This document shows positions 12,846-15,602 of a stretch of DNA of 15,602 bases, piece after piece; position 1 is the first letter of the stretch, and each line of letters opens with the position of its first letter. The translations under genes were made by a program, and so were the position numbers. Location of the stretch: NCBI GenBank assembly GCA_038040325.1, contig JBBPIM010000043.1, positions 1 to 15,602 on the forward strand. Reading direction: 5' to 3'. The DNA comes from Mayfieldus profundus (GTDB taxonomy: Bacteria; Actinomycetota; Thermoleophilia; Solirubrobacterales; 70-9). Below the pieces are notes generated by a model, which was not told the DNA's origin, made no database searches, and worked only from the letters and a program-made list of their open reading frames with translations.

Positions 12846-14278
12846 CAGTCGCCGATCCGGTTGCCGTCGCCGAGCGCCTGGAGGAGGCAGAGCCGGTTCA
12901 GCTCGCCCGGCGTGTGCTCGAGGGCAAGGCCGAGGCATGGGTGGTGGGCGGCGCCCTGCGGGCGGCGGCTCTGGGCCGTGAGGTGACCGACCTCGACCTC
13001 GCGGTCGCCGGATCCGAGGAGCAGGCCGCCAGGGCGATCGCAAAGGCCTGCGGCGGCCATGCGTTCCCGCTCTCCGACGAGTTCGGCACCTGGCGCGTGG
13101 TGGACCGCGAGCGCATCGCGATCGCCGACCTGACCGTGCTTCGGGGCGGCTCGATCGAGGCCGACCTCGCCGCCCGCGACTTCACCGTGGGGGCGGTGGC
13201 GATGCCGCTGGCCGGCGGAGGGGTGCTCGACCCTCACCGCGGCCTGGCCGACCTCGGCTCGCGAACGCTGCGCTGCGTGTCGGAGAGGGCGTTCGCCGAC
13301 GACCCGCTGCGGCTGCTGCGCGCCGCCCGGCTGGGCGCCGAGCTGGAGCTCGAGCCCGACGAGCAGACCCTGCGCCTCGCCCGCGCGGAGGCCGGCAGGG
13401 CCTCCGAGCCGGCGGGTGAGCGCCAGTTCGCCGAGCTGCGCCGGCTGGTGGCCGGCCCCGACCCCCTGCGCGGCCTCGAGCTGATGGACACGCTGGGGGT
13501 GACCGGTACGGTGCTGCCCGAGCTGGAGCAGCTGCGCGGGCTCGAGCAAAGCCCCAACCACCACCTCGACGTTCACGGGCACACGATCGAGGTGCTGCGG
13601 CAGCTGCTCGAAGTCGAGCGCGACCTCGAGCGCTATGCCGGAGAGCGGGCCGCGGAGGCCCGCGCCCTGCTCGAGCAACCGCTCTCCGACGAGCTGACCC
13701 GCGGCGCGGCACTGCGCTTCGGCGCAGTCGTGCACGACGCCGGCAAGGCAGTCACCCGTGAGCAGCGCAACGGCTTCGTCACCTTCATCGGCCACGACCG
13801 CGAGGGGGCCGCGATAGTCGGCGGGATGTGCCGGCGGCTGCGCACAAGCCGCCGCTTGCGCCGCCACCTGGAGGCGCTGACCGTTCACCACCTGCGGCTC
13901 GGCTTCATGGTCCACGAGCGGCCGCTGCAGGGCCGCCGCATCCACGACTACCTGCGGGCCACCGAGCCGGTTTCCGCCGACGTCACCCTGCTCACCGTCG
14001 CCGACCGCCTCGCGGCGCGGGGTGAGGGGCCGGTGGCGAGCGGGGAAATTGTCGAGGCCCACCTCGAGCTCGCTGAGGAGATGCTCGGCGCAGCGCTCGA
14101 CTGGGAGCGCGAGGGCCCCCCGAGGCCGCTGCTGCGAGGCGACGAGCTGGCCGCCGAGCTCGGCCTCGAAGGGCCCGAGGTGGGCCGGATTCTGCGCGAG
14201 CTGGAGGCGGCCCAGTACGCCGGGGAGGTCGCGACACGCGACGAGGCTCTGGAGCTGGCCCGCAGCGCCGCCGGCTAG
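12842..14278 (+). CDS. CCA-adding tRNA nucleotidyltransferase / poly(A) polymerase family protein with HD domain
   Basis: A 478-residue class II nucleotidyltransferase, most likely the enzyme that adds or repairs the CCA end of tRNAs. The head has WVVGGALR (33-40), the catalytic pair TDLDLAV (D50, D52), RDFTVGAVAMPL (112-123) and DDPLRLLRAARLGAELEL (153-170). An HD phosphohydrolase-like domain follows (VVHDAGKAV, H298-D299, then GHDREGA and VHHLR). This arrangement matches actinobacterial PcnA-type proteins. One oddity: where the family usually has VRD in the 'GGxVRDxLLG' motif, this protein has LRA (39-41). The ATG at 12842 overlaps alr by 4 nt; starts farther upstream would run inside alr. 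Alternative roles are poly(A) polymerase or a CCA-family paralogue. Family is firm, exact activity less so. Confidence 0.88.
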   Translation: MTVADPVAVAERLEEAEPVQLARRVLEGKAEAWVVGGALRAAALGREVTDLDLAVAGSEEQAARAIAKACGGHAFPLSDEFGTWRVVDRERIAIADLTVLRGGSIEADLAARDFTVGAVAMPLAGGGVLDPHRGLADLGSRTLRCVSERAFADDPLRLLRAARLGAELELEPDEQTLRLARAEAGRASEPAGERQFAELRRLVAGPDPLRGLELMDTLGVTGTVLPELEQLRGLEQSPNHHLDVHGHTIEVLRQLLEVERDLERYAGERAAEARALLEQPLSDELTRGAALRFGAVVHDAGKAVTREQRNGFVTFIGHDREGAAIVGGMCRRLRTSRRLRRHLEALTVHHLRLGFMVHERPLQGRRIHDYLRATEPVSADVTLLTVADRLAARGEGPVASGEIVEAHLELAEEMLGAALDWEREGPPRPLLRGDELAAELGLEGPEVGRILRELEAAQYAGEVATRDEALELARSAAG

Positions 14279-14289
14279 CGGCACCGATA

Positions 14290-14295
14290 TAAGCT
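14290..14295 (+). promoter_or_regulatory. Candidate -10 element (TAAGCT) for the HIT gene
   Basis: TAAGCT lies 9 nt before the ATG of the HIT gene, in the 26-nt gap after the CCA-family gene; an overlapping TATAAG begins at 14288. No Shine-Dalgarno sequence is present. Confidence 0.5.
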
Positions 14296-14304
14296 GCCTC
14301 GCCG

Positions 14305-14721
14305 ATGTCGGAGGACTGCCTCTTCTGCGGGATCGTTGCCGGTGACGTGCCGGGCCAGATCGTCGAATCCGACGAGCACACGGTGGCGTTCATGGACATC
14401 AGCCCGGCCACCCCCGGCCACGCCCTGGTCGTGCCCCGCAATCACTCGGCCGACCTGATGGATATCTCCGACGAGGACCTCGAGCACACGACCCTCGCTG
14501 CCCGCCGCCTCGCTCGCCGCATCCGCGAAGTGCTCGACCCCGACGGCTTCAACATCCTCAACTCGTGCGGGGCAGCCGCCTGGCAGACGGTCTTCCATTT
14601 CCACATCCACGTGATCCCGCGCTACCGGGACGACCCGCTGAAGCTGCCGTGGATTCCCCGCGGCGGCGACGAGGCGGAGATCGAGGCGATCGCCGAACGG
14701 CTCCGGGACGGCGATGGCTGA
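14305..14721 (+). CDS. HIT-family nucleotide hydrolase or transferase
   Basis: A 138-residue histidine-triad protein of the Hint/HinT type, which typically hydrolyses AMP-linked phosphoramidates. The N-terminus has CLFCGIVAGDVPGQIV, whose C5-x-x-C8 pair often helps bind zinc. PATPGHALVVPRNHSADLMD follows, then the catalytic triad HFHIHVIPRY near residues 96-105. The ATG at 14305 yields the normal length. The last 8 nt overlap the enoyl-CoA hydratase start, so the two are probably translated together. The physiological substrate cannot be told from sequence. Confidence 0.94.
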   Translation: MSEDCLFCGIVAGDVPGQIVESDEHTVAFMDISPATPGHALVVPRNHSADLMDISDEDLEHTTLAARRLARRIREVLDPDGFNILNSCGAAAWQTVFHFHIHVIPRYRDDPLKLPWIPRGGDEAEIEAIAERLRDGDG

Positions 14722-15493
14722 CGGCCCGGTACGGTTGGAGCGCGACGGCGGTGTGGCGGTGCTGGTTCTCGAGGACCCGCCGCTGAACCTGTTCGGGCGC
14801 GCCACGTTCGAGTCGCTGAACCGGTGCGTTTCGGAGGTCGAACTCTCCGACGCGCGGGCGATGGTCTGGCGGGCGCAGGGCGAGGTGTTCACCGGGGGCG
14901 TCGACGTCCATCTGTTCGACGCGACCGACGCATCGGGGTCGCAGGAGATGTTCGGGGCGCTGCTGACCACGGTGCGCAAGATCGAGTCGCTGCCGATCCC
15001 GACCCTGGCGATCGTGCACGGGCTTTGCCTCACCGCGGGCATGGAGATCTCCCTCGGCTGCGACATGATCTGGGCCTCCGAGGCGGCTCGCTTCGGGCTG
15101 GTGGAGGCGGTGGTCGGGCTGACACCGGGGGCGGGGGGCACCCAGCGGATCGCCGAGCGCGCCGGCCCGGCGCGGGCTCGCGAGTTCGTGATGACCGGCG
15201 GCCTCTACGAGGCCGCGGCGCTGGAGCGCTGGAACGTGGTCAACCGCGTCGTCCCCGACGAGGAACTGCTGGAGAAGGGCATGAGCTTCGCCCACCGGCT
15301 CGCGGCCGGGCCGACCAAGGCACACGCGGCGACCAAGCGCATCGTCCGCGCCTTCGAGGAGGACGGTGTGGACAAGGCCGACCGCGAGACGCCCAAGGTG
15401 GCGGCGTCGCTGTTCAAGACCGAGGACCTGCAGCGAGCGGTGAAGTCGTTCCTGGAAGAGGGCCCCGGGAACGCGACTTTCGAGGGCCGCTGA
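14714..15493 (+). CDS. Enoyl-CoA hydratase/isomerase (crotonase) family protein
   Basis: A 259-residue crotonase-fold protein, likely adding water to trans-2-enoyl-CoA in fatty-acid or related breakdown. The oxyanion-hole regions are EVFTGGVDVHLF (57-68) and VHGLCLTAGMEISLGCDM (101-118). Both glutamates that act in rat mitochondrial enoyl-CoA hydratase (Glu144 and Glu164) appear conserved, as E111 in AGMEISLGCD and E131 in FGLVEAVVGLTPGAGGTQR. The C-terminal helical part (about 165-255) is complete. The ATG overlaps the end of the HIT gene by 8 nt. Exact substrate is unknown; some family members are isomerases or carbon-carbon lyases, but the two glutamates favour a hydratase. Confidence 0.92.
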   Translation: MADGPVRLERDGGVAVLVLEDPPLNLFGRATFESLNRCVSEVELSDARAMVWRAQGEVFTGGVDVHLFDATDASGSQEMFGALLTTVRKIESLPIPTLAIVHGLCLTAGMEISLGCDMIWASEAARFGLVEAVVGLTPGAGGTQRIAERAGPARAREFVMTGGLYEAAALERWNVVNRVVPDEELLEKGMSFAHRLAAGPTKAHAATKRIVRAFEEDGVDKADRETPKVAASLFKTEDLQRAVKSFLEEGPGNATFEGR

Positions 15494-15499
15494 GGCGGG

Positions 15500-15505
15500 T
15501 ACCCT
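15500..15505 (+). promoter_or_regulatory. Candidate -10 element (TACCCT) for infA
   Basis: TACCCT lies 7 nt before the GTG start of infA, in the 19-nt gap after the crotonase gene. The intervening bases contain no Shine-Dalgarno sequence, so infA is probably expressed from a leaderless message. Confidence 0.5.
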
Positions 15506-15512
15506 TCGCGCC

Positions 15513-15602
15513 GTGGGTAAGGAAGAGAAGATCGAGATGGAGGGCGAGGTCACCGAGGCCCTGCCCAACACGATGTTCAAGGTCAAGCTCGACAACGACC
15601 AC
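15513..15602 (+). CDS. infA: Translation initiation factor IF-1, N-terminal part
   Basis: The first 30 codons of a gene that runs off the window. Read from GTG the protein starts M-GKEEKIEMEGEVTEALPNT and continues MFKVKLDNDH, closely matching the opening of IF-1 (the OB-fold strand pattern with EALPN and MFxVxLxNxH). IF-1 binds the A site of the 30S subunit during initiation. The GTG start is supported by the motif beginning right after it and by the -10 element 7 nt upstream. In actinobacteria infA usually leads into rpmJ, rpsM and rpsK; that part is outside the window. Confidence 0.92.
   Translation, partial: MGKEEKIEMEGEVTEALPNTMFKVKLDNDH

Noticed and set aside
12794..14284. A 496-codon minus-strand open frame opposite the CCA-family gene
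   Set aside because: Same reason: an antisense shadow in high-G+C sequence with biased composition and no domain.
1..15602. Mobile elements, CRISPR arrays, attachment sites or transferred islands
   Set aside because: No transposase, integrase, terminal inverted repeats or spaced direct-repeat arrays were seen, and base composition looks even throughout.

Overview
This is a G+C-rich, gene-dense bacterial chromosome segment with almost entirely housekeeping content. The gene set (GMP synthase end; rplM-rpsI-glmM-glmS; acpS, nnrD, alr; a DUF3352-like lipoprotein; a c-di-AMP riboswitch on a cell-wall hydrolase; frequent leaderless-type promoters) suggests an actinobacterium, perhaps of the Thermoleophilia/Solirubrobacterales. 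That placement is an inference from gene style and order. No mobile element, CRISPR array, tRNA or rRNA was seen.

Layout. (1) 1-246: the 3' end of guaA on the plus strand. (2) 274-2925, minus strand: a secreted M23 metallopeptidase, then a ZIP-family metal importer, then a short CDF-type cation exporter, read in that order. (3) 2926-3218: a divergent control region. On the minus strand it holds a TATAAT promoter and a very clear c-di-AMP (ydaO/yuaA) riboswitch in front of the M23 gene. On the plus strand it holds a probable promoter and three hairpins leading into rplM. (4) 3219-5820: rplM, rpsI (with a 150-residue acidic N-terminal extension) and glmM. (5) 5843-9253: glmS and a DUF3352-like lipoprotein. 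(6) 9256-12845: acpS (apparent ATC start), nnrD, a two-CBS-domain protein and alr. (7) 12842-15493: a CCA-transferase/poly(A)-polymerase-like protein, a HIT hydrolase and an enoyl-CoA hydratase. (8) 15513-15602: the first 30 codons of infA.

How it works together. The plus strand links translation (L13, S9, IF-1, tRNA 3'-end processing) with cell-envelope precursor supply (GlmS and GlmM make the precursor of UDP-GlcNAc; Alr makes D-alanine), carrier-protein activation (AcpS) and NAD(P)H repair (NnrD). The minus strand carries envelope remodelling (M23) and metal traffic (ZIP, CDF).

The two most interesting signals are regulatory. First, the c-di-AMP riboswitch sits directly on the ribosome-binding site of the M23 gene, and one aptamer loop is perfectly complementary (7 nt) to the purine-rich ribosome-binding region. 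Second, seven genes have a TANNNT -10 hexamer exactly 7-9 nt before the start codon and an eighth (glmS) has one at 13 nt, so many genes that look operonic are probably also transcribed as leaderless mRNAs. The other genes either overlap their upstream neighbour or follow it closely. I found no wholly new multi-gene system.
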